A stretch of 64,000 bases of DNA from Psychrobacillus sp. OK032 (GCF_900111345.1 NZ_FOGY01000001.1:434001-498000), one strand, 5' to 3'. Shown: positions 45,771 to 58,788, counted from the first letter of the stretch. Numbers and translations: made by a program. Notes: generated by a model from the letters alone, not told the origin.

Positions 45771-46679
45771 TTATTTTGCTAATGGAACTTGGAATGACAA
45801 ATGCTGACATTCTGCTAGTTTGCTGATGTCAAAGTTACCTCCGCTTACGATGATTCCTACATTTCGTGCTGCGGATGGTAAGTGTTGGTTCAACACTGCC
45901 GCTACTGCTGCGGCTCCTGCACCTTCAATAAGTACTTTTTCGCGTTCGAGCATGAAGAGGATTGCGGATGCAATTTCTGCTTCGGATACAGTGATCATGT
46001 CATCTACGAGGGATTGAATAATTTTAGTCGTCAGCTTTCCTGGTACTCTCACGTTGATCCCTTCTGCAATCGTTTTGCCTTGGAACGGGACTAATCCACT
46101 ATTTATGCCTTTAAACGCGGTTACAATAGCTGAGGAATTGGCTGGTTGAACGCCTATGACTCGTATATCAGGACGAGTTGATTTCACTGCAAGTAATGTA
46201 CCTGCAAGAAGTCCTCCTCCACCAGCCGGCACAACAATCGTATCTATTTCTGGACGCTGTTGCAGCATTTCCATAGCTACTGTCGCTTGGCCTTCGATAA
46301 TGGCTAAATCGTCGAATGGATGGATGAACGTTGCCCCTGTTCGAAGCTGTTCTTCTCTTGCTGCAACATAGGCTTCATCGAAATTTTGTCCGACTAGCTT
46401 TACTGTAGCACCATATCCTTTTGTCGCATTTACTTTCGTTTCCGGTGTTCCGATTGGCATGAAAATCGTGACTGGCACATTGCGTGCTTTTCCAGCATAA
46501 GCAACTCCTTGGGCGTGATTTCCTGCGGAAGCGGCGATTAATCCATTCTCGCATTCTGCTTCCGTCAGCTGAGATACTTTATTCATTGCACCTCTTATTT
46601 TAAATGAACCCGTTTTTTGCAAGTTCTCTAATTTCAAGAAAACTTTTTTTCCTGTGCATTCATTAAAAGTAGTTGACAT
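45771..46679 (-). CDS. ilvA: Threonine ammonia-lyase, short form without ACT domain; N-terminus disrupted
   Basis: This PLP enzyme makes 2-oxobutyrate from threonine for isoleucine synthesis. From ATG 46679 there are 302 residues, with the PLP Lys in TGSFKIRGAMNK, phosphate loop PAGGGGLLAG and C-terminal IIVSGGNFDI. There is no ACT regulatory domain. Homology clearly continues upstream in frame (VGLFEASVKVSGFVHRTP, about 46680-46740), but no ATG, GTG or TTG exists there before a stop at 46796. A plausible start (ATG 46768, after the leuD stop) is in another frame and hits TAG at 46738. Either a 1-base indel has damaged the gene or the start is non-standard. It is last in the ilv-leu operon. 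Confidence 0.85.
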   Translation of the reverse strand: MSTTFNECTGKKVFLKLENLQKTGSFKIRGAMNKVSQLTEAECENGLIAASAGNHAQGVAYAGKARNVPVTIFMPIGTPETKVNATKGYGATVKLVGQNFDEAYVAAREEQLRTGATFIHPFDDLAIIEGQATVAMEMLQQRPEIDTIVVPAGGGGLLAGTLLAVKSTRPDIRVIGVQPANSSAIVTAFKGINSGLVPFQGKTIAEGINVRVPGKLTTKIIQSLVDDMITVSEAEIASAILFMLEREKVLIEGAGAAAVAAVLNQHLPSAARNVGIIVSGGNFDISKLAECQHLSFQVPLAK

Positions 46680-46771
46680 TTTACACGGTGTACGATGAAC
46701 GAACCCCGATACTTTTACAGATGCTTCAAATAAACCTACAGTGTCGTATGAATTCCCAACAAAACCATCTC

Positions 46772-47350
46772 CTAATTTGCTAATTTTTTGTTTTCAAAAG
46801 CTTTAATATGATCTTCATATTGGAAGGTCAATGAAATTTCATCCCATCCATTTAGAAGCATTTTCTTTTGGTATGGATCGATGTCGAATGAATAGACAAC
46901 ACCATCCGCTCCTGTTACCGTTTGTGTTTCGAGATTCACCGCAACATTATATGCTTCTTTACTTAATATCGATTCCACTTCATCGACAGACAACTTAATA
47001 GGAAGAATGCCATTTTTCATGCAGTTATTATAAAAAATATCTGCGAAGCTTGGTGCGATGACTACGCGGAAACCATAATCAAGAATTGCCCACGGAGCAT
47101 GCTCACGTGAAGATCCGCATCCGAAATTATCATGCGCTACTAATATAGTAGAATCTTTATAACGCTCGTCGTTTAATACAAACTCGCTAGGATTTCCTTC
47201 TGCATCAAAGCGCCAATGGTAGAATAAGTACTTGCCGAAACCAGTGCGCTCAATTCTTTTTAGAAATTCCTTTGATATAATTTGGTCTGTATCGACGTTT
47301 TTTTGATTTAAAGGGGTAATGACACTTTTTACTTCATTAATTGGCTCCAT
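46772..47350 (-). CDS. leuD: 3-isopropylmalate dehydratase small subunit
   Basis: The 192-aa swivel domain of isopropylmalate isomerase (leucine synthesis) has the signature DNFGCGSSREHAPWAILDYGFRVVIAPSFADIFYNNC in its centre and PLNQKNVDTDQI near the start. It partners LeuC. It is 34 bases behind leuC. Its stop precedes the disrupted ilvA start region by a few bases. Confidence 0.97.
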   Translation of the reverse strand: MEPINEVKSVITPLNQKNVDTDQIISKEFLKRIERTGFGKYLFYHWRFDAEGNPSEFVLNDERYKDSTILVAHDNFGCGSSREHAPWAILDYGFRVVIAPSFADIFYNNCMKNGILPIKLSVDEVESILSKEAYNVAVNLETQTVTGADGVVYSFDIDPYQKKMLLNGWDEISLTFQYEDHIKAFENKKLAN

Positions 47351-47384
47351 TGGTTTTCCTCCTTATGCGTTTAATAGTAGGGGT

Positions 47385-48809
47385 TTAAACCCCTACTGAA
47401 TCAAGTTGAAATTTGCGAATATCTACAATATGACCTTCGATTGCTGCTGCGGCTGCCATTGCTGGGCTCATCAGATGTGTTCTAGATCCTGCACCTTGAC
47501 GACCTTCGAAGTTACGGTTGGACGTAGAAGCACAATGTTCGCCAGCTGGTACAATATCGTCGTTCATCGCTAGGCACATACTGCAGCCTGATTCGCGCCA
47601 TTCAAATCCTGCATCAAGGAAGATTTTGTCGATACCTTCTTGTTCTGCTTGTTTTTTCACGGTTTGTGATCCTGGAACAACGATTGCTTTCACTGTTGGA
47701 TGTACTTTACGTCCTTCAATTACGCTTGCTGCTGTGCGCAAATCGCTTAGACGAGCGTTTGTGCATGAACCGATAAATACATTGGTAATTGCAATATCCG
47801 TTAATGGCATTCCTTGTTCAAGACCCATATAAGTAAGTGCTTTTTCATGCGCTTGTTGATCGCTTGCTTCTGCAAAATCTTTCGTGAATGGAATATGGTT
47901 GGAAACACCTGAACCCATAGAAGGATTTGTTCCCCAAGTTACGAAAGGTTCGATTTCGTCAGCAGAAATTTCAACTGTTTTATCGTAAACTGCTCCTTCG
48001 TCTGAAGCGAGTGTCAACCAGCGAGCTGCTTCTTTTTCAAAAGCTTCACCAGTTGGAACATGTTCGCGACCTCTTAAGAATTCAACTGTCGTCGCATCTG
48101 GGCTGATTAAACCCGCACGAGCTCCAGCTTCGATGGACATATTACAAACTGTCATACGTTCTTCCATCGATAGATTGCGAATTGCTTCGCCAGTGTACTC
48201 CACGATATATCCAGTACCCATATCGATACCAAACTTCGAAATAATCGCTAGAATAATATCTTTTGCTGCTACTCCGAAACCTAGTTCTCCTGTTACTTTG
48301 ATTTCCATTGTTTTTGGTTTTGCTTGCCATAGTGTTTGAGTTGAAAGTACATGCTCAACTTCACTCGTACCGATACCGAAAGCAATCGCACCGAACGCAC
48401 CATGTGTAGATGTGTGGCTATCCCCACAAACAATCGTTTTTCCTGGTTGTGTTAATCCAAGCTCTGGACCGATAATATGCACGATACCTTGATCTGGATG
48501 GTTCATATCGGCAAGTGGAATCCCGAATTCTTCACAGTTTTCTTGCAATGTATTTATCTGCTTGCGAGCAATTTCATCTTTAATCTGTTCTCTATTACGA
48601 GTATTACGAGTTGGTACGTTATGATCCATCGTTGCATAGCAAAGATCCGGACGACGAACTTTGCGATTGTTTAGTCGTAACCCTTCAAAAGCTTGCGGAG
48701 ATGTCACTTCATGGAGTAAGTGTAAATCGATATAGAGAAGGTCTGGTTTACCTTCTTCCTCATATACTACATGTTCATCCCAAATTTTCTCAATTATCGT
48801 TTTTGCCAT
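47385..48809 (-). CDS. leuC: 3-isopropylmalate dehydratase large subunit
   Basis: The 474-aa aconitase-family subunit converts 2- to 3-isopropylmalate with LeuD. Cluster Cys residues are in [14 protein letters not shown] and [12 protein letters not shown]. The [33 protein letters not shown] segment is fully conserved. The start follows GGAGAGG, about 20 bases behind leuB. Full length. Confidence 0.97.
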   Translation of the reverse strand: MAKTIIEKIWDEHVVYEEEGKPDLLYIDLHLLHEVTSPQAFEGLRLNNRKVRRPDLCYATMDHNVPTRNTRNREQIKDEIARKQINTLQENCEEFGIPLADMNHPDQGIVHIIGPELGLTQPGKTIVCGDSHTSTHGAFGAIAFGIGTSEVEHVLSTQTLWQAKPKTMEIKVTGELGFGVAAKDIILAIISKFGIDMGTGYIVEYTGEAIRNLSMEERMTVCNMSIEAGARAGLISPDATTVEFLRGREHVPTGEAFEKEAARWLTLASDEGAVYDKTVEISADEIEPFVTWGTNPSMGSGVSNHIPFTKDFAEASDQQAHEKALTYMGLEQGMPLTDIAITNVFIGSCTNARLSDLRTAASVIEGRKVHPTVKAIVVPGSQTVKKQAEQEGIDKIFLDAGFEWRESGCSMCLAMNDDIVPAGEHCASTSNRNFEGRQGAGSRTHLMSPAMAAAAAIEGHIVDIRKFQLDSVGV

Positions 48810-48829
48810 TTTAGTTCCTCTCCTTTTGG

Positions 48830-49930
48830 TTAGACATACGTAAACATAATGCTATCGGATACAAATTCTGAGTCTAATTCTTCTAATACTTTTGCTGTCC
48901 ATTCCGTTGTGGAAAGAACTCGTTTGCCTTCCATTTGTAAATCACCTGTGAAGTTACCGTCATTTAGTACATTAAATACCGCTTCTTCTACTGCTGCAGC
49001 TTCTGTTTCCATTTGGAATGCTTCGCGCAGCATCATTGCTACAGAAAGAATAGTTGCGGCTGGGTTTGCTTTGTTTTGCCCTGCAATATCAGGAGCGGAT
49101 CCGTGGACTGGTTCATATAAACCAAAACCATCTTCTCTTGTACTTGCAGATGGTAGCATCCCTAGAGAGCCTGTAATAACAGAAGCTTCATCACTTAAAA
49201 TATCACCAAACATATTTTCAGTGACAATAACGTCAAATGCATCCGGCTTCGTGATTAATTTCATCGCAGTCGAGTCAACAAGCATATGCTCCACTTCTAC
49301 ATCTGGATATCCTTGTTTTTTCTCTTCTACAATTTCTCGCCATAGTTTACTAGAATCCAGTACATTCGCTTTATCGACAGAAGCAAGTTTACCTCTGCGG
49401 CTTCTAGCAAGTTGGAAAGCAGTATCAACGATTCGCTCGATTTCTTCACGTGTATAAACAAGTGAGTCCAATGCGTAATCTTTTGTTTTCTTACGTGGTT
49501 CTGCGAAGTATAAACCACCCGTTAATTCACGAACGATAACTAAATCAACCGATTCTGCAATCTCCTTTTTAAGTGGTGACGCTTCTAGTAATGCAGGAAT
49601 CGCTTTTACTGGACGAATATTTGCATACAGTCCAAAATGTTTGCGAATTGCTAGTAATCCTTTTTCCGGGCGTAAATGAGATGGATTTTGATCCCATTTC
49701 GGCCCACCAACAGCACCTAAGAGAATGGCATCACTTTCGCTACATAAGTTAATCGTTTCTTCAGGAAGTGGATTTTCGCAAGCATCAATTGCCGCCCCAC
49801 CAATTAAAGCGTATTGCAAGTTAAACGTATGGTTATATCGTTTTTCAATAGCTTGAAGCACTTTGACAGCTGCTCCAGTTACTTCTGGACCGATACCATC
49901 TCCTGGTAATACTGTAATCGTCTTTTCCAT
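48830..49930 (-). CDS. leuB: 3-isopropylmalate dehydrogenase
   Basis: The 366-aa NAD-dependent enzyme performs oxidative decarboxylation of 3-isopropylmalate. Seen are [10 protein letters not shown] at the N-terminus, the substrate-binding [14 protein letters not shown], and the metal/NAD site [30 protein letters not shown] 49930 is chosen over GTG 49939 because ACGGGAG sits 8 bases before it. It is preceded by a roughly 120-bp spacer containing a palindromic repeat. Confidence 0.97.
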   Translation of the reverse strand: MEKTITVLPGDGIGPEVTGAAVKVLQAIEKRYNHTFNLQYALIGGAAIDACENPLPEETINLCSESDAILLGAVGGPKWDQNPSHLRPEKGLLAIRKHFGLYANIRPVKAIPALLEASPLKKEIAESVDLVIVRELTGGLYFAEPRKKTKDYALDSLVYTREEIERIVDTAFQLARSRRGKLASVDKANVLDSSKLWREIVEEKKQGYPDVEVEHMLVDSTAMKLITKPDAFDVIVTENMFGDILSDEASVITGSLGMLPSASTREDGFGLYEPVHGSAPDIAGQNKANPAATILSVAMMLREAFQMETEAAAVEEAVFNVLNDGNFTGDLQMEGKRVLSTTEWTAKVLEELDSEFVSDSIMFTYV

Positions 49931-49951
49931 CTCATTCACTCCCGTTTATTT

Positions 49952-50045
49952 GTCTGGACTTCAGGCGCCAGCCGCTCAAGGTCAAATGTGAAATTACTGC
50001 TCCTGTGCGAAGCTCGTCAACTCTGTCGCGGCTTGAGTGGCACCT
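49952..50045. repeat. Palindromic intergenic repeat between leuA and leuB
   Basis: AGCCGCTCAAGG near the left end pairs with CGGCTTGAGTGGC near the right, bracketing a GC-richer loop (GCGAAGCTCGTC). It starts with GGACTTCAGGCGCC. Similar 'CAGGCGCC' hairpins are scattered in many Bacillus genomes; only this copy was seen in the window. It sits inside the leu operon. Confidence 0.6.
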
Positions 50046-50060
50046 TCCACTTTTCTTATA

Positions 50061-52659
<2,599 letters not shown>

Positions 52660-52734
52660 TTAAAATTATATAAAAGTATAAACTGTGATACTAAATGAAT
52701 GACTAGCTTATAAAGTGACTCTGTTAAGCTATAT

Positions 52735-52865
52735 AGTTGATTTCCGTTACAGGCGGACGCTTTCCGCGGGGTGAGCGATGAGCCATCACCGTAGCTTCGC
52801 TTCCGTTGTGATGACTCATCTGTCTCACTCATCCCGCTGGAGTCGCCGCCTTCCACTACAATCAA
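52735..52865. repeat. Solo type-2 arm (element E) inside the ilv-leu operon
   Basis: A single 130-bp type-2 arm with both conserved ends (AGGCGGACGCTTTCCGCGGG and GGAGTCGCCGCC) and the stem GATGAG/CTCATC plus ATCAC/GTGAT lies between ilvN and ilvC. No type-1 partner or core is present. Transcription of the operon must pass through it. Confidence 0.88.
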
Positions 52866-52903
52866 GTAAGTAGATTAAGTTGCAAAATCAACAGCTACAA
52901 AAC

Positions 52904-53416
52904 TTATAAAATCGATAACTGTGGTGTGTGGACCTTTTGGGTCTCGCGAACAAATGCCGTAACGCCTGTTCTTGTTAAATCTTTAATACCATATGGTTTG
53001 AGCAAATCGATAAATGCATCAATTTTTTCTGGATTACCTGTTACTTGAAATGTCACGACATTTTTACCAGTGTCGATTGTTGCTGCTCGGAATGGTTCGA
53101 CAATACTATTAATCTCTGCTCTTACTGTTGGTGGTGCGACCACTTTCACAAGTGCGAGCTCCCGAACGACAATCGATTTTTCGGTAATATCGTTGACTTT
53201 GAGAACATCTACTTGTTTTTGGAGCTGTTTCAATAACTGCTCCAGTTTTTGTTCATCTTCTACATTTACTACAAACGTCATTTTGGAAATTTGCGGTTGT
53301 TCCGTATGACCTACTGTGATGCTTTCGATATTGAACTGACGTTTCATGAGAAGGCCAGTTACGCGGTTTAAAACGCCGCTTTGGTTCACAACGGATACAG
53401 TAATGATGCGTTTCAT
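52904..53416 (-). CDS. ilvN: Acetolactate synthase small (regulatory) subunit
   Basis: The 170-aa regulatory subunit has an N-terminal ACT domain ([32 protein letters not shown]) that binds valine, and a C-terminal domain (about 80-160). ATG 53416 overlaps the ilvB stop (ATGA), the usual coupled arrangement; an in-frame extension upstream would run inside ilvB. It is called ilvH in B. subtilis. Confidence 0.96.
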   Translation of the reverse strand: MKRIITVSVVNQSGVLNRVTGLLMKRQFNIESITVGHTEQPQISKMTFVVNVEDEQKLEQLLKQLQKQVDVLKVNDITEKSIVVRELALVKVVAPPTVRAEINSIVEPFRAATIDTGKNVVTFQVTGNPEKIDAFIDLLKPYGIKDLTRTGVTAFVRETQKVHTPQLSIL

Positions 53417-55167
53417 TCTGGCTTCACTCCAATCATTTCGTGTAGTGCCGTACCTGGTACAACCATTGGGTATACTTTTTCTTTTTGAACTACTCTGCAA
53501 TCGATTAATACCGGTTCATCGGATGCTAATGCTTCTTTTAATTGGACTTTTGCATCTTCAAATGTTTCGATTTTATATCCCTTCAAATCGTAAGCTGCTG
53601 CCAGTTTCACAAAATCTGGTTGAACAGGGATTAACGAATGCGAGTAACGCTCACCATGGAACGTTTCTTGCCACTGGCGAACCATCCCAAGTGCTTGATT
53701 GTTCAAAATAACTATTTTCACTGGAATGCGCATTTCCTGTAAAAGTGATAATTCCTGTAATGTCATTTGGAATCCTGCATCTCCGACGATGGAAACTACT
53801 TTCGCTTCCGGTTTTGCAAGTTGCGCGCCAATTGCTGCCGGGAAGCCGAAGCCCATAGTACCAAGTCCGCCAGATGTTACCCAGTTATGTGGATGGTTGA
53901 ATTTATAGTATTGTGCTGCCCACATTTGGTGTTGCCCTACATCTGTCGTGACAACTGCATCTCCATTTGTATATTCGTGAATAAGTTCTACTACTTGTTG
54001 CGGAAGCAGACCTTTTTCTTCACTTGCTTCATAAAATAAAGGATATTCCCGTTGATTGATTTGTAAGCTTTCTAACCATGCTGCCGTGTTGCCATTCGGA
54101 GCATTTTGATCTAGAAGTGCCTGTAATGCTTCTTTTGCATCTGCTACAATCGGAATTTCAGTTGGAACATTTTTTCCGATTTCCGCAGGATCTATATCGA
54201 TATGAATCACTTTTGCATTTGGTGCAAAGTGAGCTAAGTTACCTGTTAAACGGTCATCAAATCTTGCTCCAACATTGATGAGTAGGTCACAAGTTTGAAT
54301 CGCCATATTCGCTGTATACGTACCGTGCATTCCTGCCATTCCGATAAACAGTGGATGATTCCCTTCAATCGTTCCTAAACCGAGTAAAGTATTCGTTACA
54401 GGAATTTGATATTTCTCTGCAAGCTGCACAAGTTGATCAGATGCTTTAGAAAATAATATCCCTGCTCCAGCTAAGATAAGCGGTTGTTTTGCCGTTGAAA
54501 TAGCTAGTGCCGCTTTTTGAATTTGTAAAAAGTTCGGTGTTGTCGTCGGTTGATATCCTGGAAGATTTACTTCATATGATGTCTCATCAGTTGGAATAAA
54601 AATCCCTGTTGCCATGTTTTTTGGAATATCTACGACGACTGGTCCTGGACGACCTGTGGAAGCAATATGAAAAGCTTCGTTAATAATTCTTGGTAAATCA
54701 GCTACATCTTTTACTTGGTAATTATGTTTGGTAATTGGTTGAGTAATACCGATGATGTCCGCTTCTTGGAAAGCATCTGTTCCAATAACTGTCGTTGCAA
54801 CTTGGCCTGTGAAAACTACGAGTGGAATTGAATCCATCATTGCATCTGCAATTCCTGTGACAACGTTTGTTGCACCAGGTCCACTTGTTGCAATGACTAC
54901 CCCAACTTTCCCAGAAACTCGTGCATATCCTTCTGCAGCATGGATTGCTCCTTGCTCATGACGCGCTAAAATATGTCTAATTGGGTTTTTATGTAGCGCA
55001 TCATAAATCGGTAAAACGGCTCCCCCTGGATAACCAAAAACTACTTCAACTTGGTGCTTTTTTAATGTTTGGATTAAAACATCTGCACCATCCAATTGTT
55101 GCGGAGCTGCCGAGGTTTCGGGCTCTTCATGCAATTGTTCTGTTTCTTCAACAGTCATCTTCATCAT
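53413..55167 (-). CDS. ilvB: Acetolactate synthase large subunit
   Basis: The 584-aa ThDP enzyme makes acetolactate. Catalytic Glu is in [19 protein letters not shown], the FAD/central domain spans about 210-370, and the ThDP-Mg motif is [29 protein letters not shown]. It is the first gene behind the T-box leader. The start has AGGAGG upstream, and two Met codons are adjacent to it. Confidence 0.97.
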   Translation of the reverse strand: MMKMTVEETEQLHEEPETSAAPQQLDGADVLIQTLKKHQVEVVFGYPGGAVLPIYDALHKNPIRHILARHEQGAIHAAEGYARVSGKVGVVIATSGPGATNVVTGIADAMMDSIPLVVFTGQVATTVIGTDAFQEADIIGITQPITKHNYQVKDVADLPRIINEAFHIASTGRPGPVVVDIPKNMATGIFIPTDETSYEVNLPGYQPTTTPNFLQIQKAALAISTAKQPLILAGAGILFSKASDQLVQLAEKYQIPVTNTLLGLGTIEGNHPLFIGMAGMHGTYTANMAIQTCDLLINVGARFDDRLTGNLAHFAPNAKVIHIDIDPAEIGKNVPTEIPIVADAKEALQALLDQNAPNGNTAAWLESLQINQREYPLFYEASEEKGLLPQQVVELIHEYTNGDAVVTTDVGQHQMWAAQYYKFNHPHNWVTSGGLGTMGFGFPAAIGAQLAKPEAKVVSIVGDAGFQMTLQELSLLQEMRIPVKIVILNNQALGMVRQWQETFHGERYSHSLIPVQPDFVKLAAAYDLKGYKIETFEDAKVQLKEALASDEPVLIDCRVVQKEKVYPMVVPGTALHEMIGVKPE

Positions 55168-55211
55168 AATTTCCTCCTTTTTTCAAATCGTCCAGAATAA
55201 CAAGTTATATA

Positions 55212-55520
55212 AAAAGAAAAGAATTTCACCCCACACAAAAAAACTATCGTTCTTTTGTATAGGGATGAAATTCTTTTCATGGTACCACCCTAGTTCGCAG
55301 CGCAACCGCTACCTCGCAGACAACCGACAAAAAAGCCGACCGTCCATTTTTAACGAGAGTAGCTAAGTATTACTACACCCGGAAGTATCTAAAAGGTTTC
55401 CCGTTCAACACTTCACTCCGAGGGGATGTCGCTAAAGGTTGTATTGCCGGTTCCCAGCTACACCAGCTCTCTGTTAATACAAGATTCCTTTAACTTTTGC
55501 CTCATCATAGATTTCTTTTA
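55212..55520 (-). promoter_or_regulatory. T-box leader controlling ilvB and downstream genes
   Basis: On the minus strand the conserved T-box AGGGTGGTACC (55281-55291) precedes a terminator whose stem is AAGAATTTCATCCC with GGGGTGAAATTCTT, followed by CTTTTT. Upstream stem I elements are visible: GAGAGCTGG, a GGGAACCGGC apical part, TTGTATT/AATACAA pairing, and a 3' strand GACATCCCCTCGGAGT. The specifier is probably ATC (Ile); CTC (Leu) is the alternative. Uncharged tRNA would favour the antiterminator. The leader begins only bases after the ilvD stop. Confidence 0.93.
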
Positions 55521-55528
55521 TTAGGTTC

Positions 55529-57202
55529 TTAGATTTTCATTACTCCGCCTGTGCTTGCAGATGTTACTAGTTTTGAATATCTTGCTAGATATCCTTTTTT
55601 GATTTTTGGTTCAAATGGTTTGAGCTTAGATTTTCTAATTGCTAATTCTTCTTCACTAACTTGCAACTCTATCGTTCTATTAGTTAAATCGATAACGATA
55701 ATATCATCGTTTTCAACTAATGCGATTGGTCCACCATCAGCTGCTTCTGGAGAAATATGTCCAATGGAAATTCCTCTCGATGCTCCTGAAAATCTTCCGT
55801 CTGTAATAAGTGCCACTTTCGTTCCTAATCCGCGTCCTTGAATCGCAGAAGTTGGAGCAAGCATTTCCGGCATTCCCGGTCCGCCTCTTGGGCCTTCGTA
55901 GCGAATAACAACTACATGACCTTCTTTAACAGTACCGTTATCAATTGCTTCTTGAGACGCTTCTTGTGAATCAAACACAATTGCTTTCCCAGTAAACTCT
56001 TTGATAGAAGGATCGACTGCACCGACTTTAATAACTCCGCCTTCAGGGGCAATATTTCCGAATAAGACGGATAAGCCACCTACAGGACTATATGGATTTT
56101 CTTTTCGGCGTATGACTTGATCATTCTTAATCTCAGAATCTTTTACATTTTCATAGAGTGTTTTACCTGTGATCGTCATACGATCTGGATGAACAGCTCC
56201 TGGAATTTCGCAAAGTTCTTTTATTATGGCACTAACTCCCCCAGCAAGATGTACATCATGCATAGAGTAATCAGAAGCTGGCATAATTTTCGATAAATAA
56301 GGAACACGTTTTGCTACTTCGTTAATCTCTCTCACATCGTATTCGATTTCCGCTTCATGCGCGATAGCTAATGTGTGAAGTACTGTGTTTGTAGAACCAC
56401 CCATCGCCATGTCTAGTGCAAATGCATCGTCGATTGTTTCTTTAGTGATTAAATCACGTGGTTTAACATCTTCTTTTACCATTCTTACAAGATGCTCTGC
56501 CGCTTCTTTAATCAGTCGGTGACGTTCGTCTGATGTTGCAATAATCGTCCCGTTACCTGGAGGTGTTACTCCAAGCATTTCCATTAAAGAGTTCATTGAG
56601 TTCGCTGTGAACATTCCTGAACATGAACCACATGTTGGACATGCATTTTGTTCGATATCAAGTAATTGTTCTGCAGTCATGGATCCTGATTTATATGAAC
56701 CAACACCTTCAAATACGGAAGTAAGTGAAAGTTGTTTTCCGTCAGCTGAAGTACCAGCTTCCATCGGACCACCTGATACAAAAACAGATGGGACATTCGT
56801 TCTTACTGCTGCCATTAACATTCCTGGTGTGATTTTGTCACAGTTTGGAATGTAAAACACGCCATCGAACCAGTGAGCGTTAATAACTGTTTCCGCTGAA
56901 TCTGCAATTAGTTCACGACTCGGAAGTGAATATCTCATCCCGATATGTCCCATTGCAATCCCATCATCTACACCAATCGTGTTAAATTCAAATGGAATTC
57001 CACCAGCTTCACGTATTGCTTCTTTAACGACCTCTGCAAATTTGTTTAAATGCATATGGCCAGGAATAATGTCAATATAGGAGTTACAAACACCAATAAA
57101 TGGTTTATCTAAATCTTTTGTTTTGACCCCAGTTGCGTAGAGTAAACTTCTATGTGGGGCACGGTCAACGCCTTTTTTAATCATGTCACTTCTCAATTTC
57201 AA
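55529..57202 (-). CDS. ilvD: Dihydroxy-acid dehydratase
   Basis: The 557-aa Fe-S enzyme gives the 2-oxo acids of valine and isoleucine. Cluster residues are in [23 protein letters not shown] and [20 protein letters not shown]. The C-terminal segment has [22 protein letters not shown]. Full length. It is first in the ilv-leu region, before the T-box, so it can be transcribed when the T-box terminates downstream genes. A CodY-like site lies in its leader. Confidence 0.97.
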   Translation of the reverse strand: MKLRSDMIKKGVDRAPHRSLLYATGVKTKDLDKPFIGVCNSYIDIIPGHMHLNKFAEVVKEAIREAGGIPFEFNTIGVDDGIAMGHIGMRYSLPSRELIADSAETVINAHWFDGVFYIPNCDKITPGMLMAAVRTNVPSVFVSGGPMEAGTSADGKQLSLTSVFEGVGSYKSGSMTAEQLLDIEQNACPTCGSCSGMFTANSMNSLMEMLGVTPPGNGTIIATSDERHRLIKEAAEHLVRMVKEDVKPRDLITKETIDDAFALDMAMGGSTNTVLHTLAIAHEAEIEYDVREINEVAKRVPYLSKIMPASDYSMHDVHLAGGVSAIIKELCEIPGAVHPDRMTITGKTLYENVKDSEIKNDQVIRRKENPYSPVGGLSVLFGNIAPEGGVIKVGAVDPSIKEFTGKAIVFDSQEASQEAIDNGTVKEGHVVVIRYEGPRGGPGMPEMLAPTSAIQGRGLGTKVALITDGRFSGASRGISIGHISPEAADGGPIALVENDDIIVIDLTNRTIELQVSEEELAIRKSKLKPFEPKIKKGYLARYSKLVTSASTGGVMKI

Positions 57203-57278
57203 TCGCTCCTATACTTTCCGCTTTTCCAGCGTTTAGCTTTGCAGCTCAGACTATTAATATAGTCTTCTTTAGTTTGTG

Positions 57279-57293
57279 AATTTTCTAACAATA
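57279..57293. promoter_or_regulatory. Candidate CodY-binding box upstream of ilvD
   Basis: AATTTTCTAACAATA matches the CodY consensus AATTTTCWGAAAATT with three mismatches. It sits between the promoter and the ilvD start. CodY repression of ilv-leu genes is well established in Bacillus; occupancy here is inferred. Confidence 0.5.
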
Positions 57294-57310
57294 TTTAATA
57301 TATTGTGATT

Positions 57311-57339
57311 ATCATATCGCCTTTGAAATGCCGCGTCAA
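57311..57339 (-). promoter_or_regulatory. Sigma-A promoter of ilvD
   Basis: On the minus strand TTGACG (57339-57334) and TATGAT (57316-57311) are separated by 17 bases, a near-consensus vegetative promoter. Confidence 0.75.
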
Positions 57340-57352
57340 CACCCTTTTTTAA

Positions 57353-57378
57353 AATAGTCTGTCATTTTAGACTATTTA
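57353..57378. promoter_or_regulatory. Inverted repeat just upstream of the ilvD -35
   Basis: AAATAGTCT and AGACTATTT form a 9-bp inverted repeat around an 8-base centre, about 15 bases before the -35 hexamer. It could be an operator or a terminator remnant from the upstream gene. No protein is assigned. Confidence 0.4.
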
Positions 57379-57528
57379 CTTTTCTTGTAATCGTTTACAT
57401 TTGCGATATATCGCACTTTCCACACTTTAAAAATAATTGTGAATTTTTTGTTCAAAATAGAAAATCCCGCTCACATGTAGGCGTGTGAACAGGACTTAAT
57501 AACAGAATATGGATAAAATATTTCAAAT

Positions 57529-57556
57529 AAAAAAACCTCCTCACTTAGAGAGAAGG
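57529..57556 (-). terminator. Intrinsic terminator of the 143-aa membrane protein gene
   Basis: ACCTTCTC and GAGGAGGT pair, followed by T7 on the minus strand. Confidence 0.72.
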
Positions 57557-57564
57557 TAAATTTT

Positions 57565-57996
57565 TCACCATAAATTGGGCTTCGCAACCATGAACCAAAG
57601 CATAATGAGTAACAATAAAATATAGAGCCACACAGAACGTCGTAACTTTTGAATAAGTGTATCCAAATCTATTACTTCATCCCGATACAAGCGTATATTC
57701 GGTTTAAACGCTCGCGCTAAGAATACAATTGAACTGACCATTACAACAATCGTCATAATGACCCACGACGTCGACCAAGGCCAATTTCCTTGCCACATAA
57801 GCAAAATACCAGATGCAACAAGCACATGCCCAGCATGTTTCACAATACGAATAGCAGCCTGGAACACTTCTATGTGTGAGTCTATCAACTCTCTATTTTT
57901 GACTTTCATCCTATTTAATAGGGGAAAGAGCACAAAGAACGGACCAATCGACAAAATTGCGCTGAATACATGTGTAAATATTATAAATGCGTACAT
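57565..57996 (-). CDS. Four-helix membrane protein (DUF2269-like)
   Basis: The 143-aa protein has four hydrophobic helices (about 1-25, 50-68, 76-95 and 118-138). Conserved-looking His residues are in FTHVFSAILSIGPFF and VKHAGHVL, a pattern seen in the DUF2269/CopD-like small membrane families. Function is unknown. It stands alone between ilvD and the array at 58.1 kb. Confidence 0.7.
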   Translation of the reverse strand: MYAFIIFTHVFSAILSIGPFFVLFPLLNRMKVKNRELIDSHIEVFQAAIRIVKHAGHVLVASGILLMWQGNWPWSTSWVIMTIVVMVSSIVFLARAFKPNIRLYRDEVIDLDTLIQKLRRSVWLYILLLLIMLWFMVAKPNLW

Positions 57997-58106
57997 AGAA
58001 TAATCACCTAAGTATAGTATACGATATTGTGTCGGAGAAGGTTGTGTCTAGTTGTGGAAGATTTCTATGTGGAAGTGATTTGAATCAAGGGGTAGACTTG
58101 CTTACG

Positions 58107-58340
58107 CGCAACATATAATCTGTTTCTCGTAACTTCCTAGTGCTTACTAGCAACAGTAGGACCACTTTTCTCGTAACATTTTTGATACTCGCAACTCCGG
58201 ACTCTTTATGCGCAACATTGAATTCGTTTCTCGCAACATTACAGTCCTTAGTCGCAATATACTGCTGCTTTCTCGCAACGTTTTTGATACTCGCAACTTT
58301 AAACTCTTTACACGCAACATAGAATCCGGTTCTCGCAACA
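58107..58340. repeat. 21-bp periodic array of CGCAAC words, 12 units
   Basis: CGCAAC or close variants (CGTAAC, AGCAAC, CGCAAT) begin at 58107, 58128, 58149, 58172, 58190, 58211, 58232, 58253, 58274, 58292, 58313 and 58334. Spacings are 21, 21, 23, 18, 21, 21, 21, 21, 18, 21 and 21. A higher-order copy of about 70 bp recurs at an offset of exactly 102 bp (58172 to 58274). Three frames stay open by chance of the period. No gene is assigned. Confidence 0.92.
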
Positions 58341-58788
58341 TTTACTACTGGGCAATAGATTACAAAAAGTAGCAAGAGCTTTCAAGTGATGGCTTGCTTA
58401 GCTCTTCCATGGAGGTAAAAGATCGTAAAGCAAATTGAATTTCGCGTGGTGAAGTTTGTAGGGGATTCCTCCAGTGGTTACTATAAATAGTTGAAATACA
58501 AATGGAAGCGAGACCAGAAACTTGAGGAAATAGAAAAAATCAACCTGTGTTTTATAGCGGGTTGATTTTTGGTTTTAGACACAAAAGTGCCCAGAACTAT
58601 TATTATTTTACTATCCTATACGAGCCATATCTTCACTTCTTAGAGATAAAAGACTATTAGTGAAAACACCTACTATTCCCTATAGAAATTAAACATATAC
58701 GTATTTGATTGCACATATACATAATAAAAGGGCTATCTCTATCATTTTTCGCCCTTAAAAATTGCAACATGAATAGAGGTGAATACTA
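58341..58788. other. Intergenic stretch before the holin-like toxin
   Basis: It holds a terminator-like hairpin at 58535-58572 (AATCAACC with GGTTGATT, then T5) and, near 58708, GATTGCACATATACAT, which recurs before the second toxin copy at 62695. No gene is seen. Confidence 0.6.
58535..58572 (+). terminator. Orphan intrinsic terminator
   Basis: AATCAACC pairs with GGTTGATT over a 14-base loop, followed by TTTTT. No obvious plus-strand gene precedes it. Confidence 0.65.

Noticed and set aside
58107-58340. CRISPR array
   Set aside because: The repeated word is only 6-10 bases and the interval is 21 bp; no cas genes are near.
58085-58375. Overlapping open frames on both strands through the CGCAAC array, giving heptad-like peptides (LRVSKTLRESSS type)
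   Set aside because: The period is almost always a multiple of three, so several frames stay open at once. None has a ribosome site, and the word rather than any peptide is conserved.
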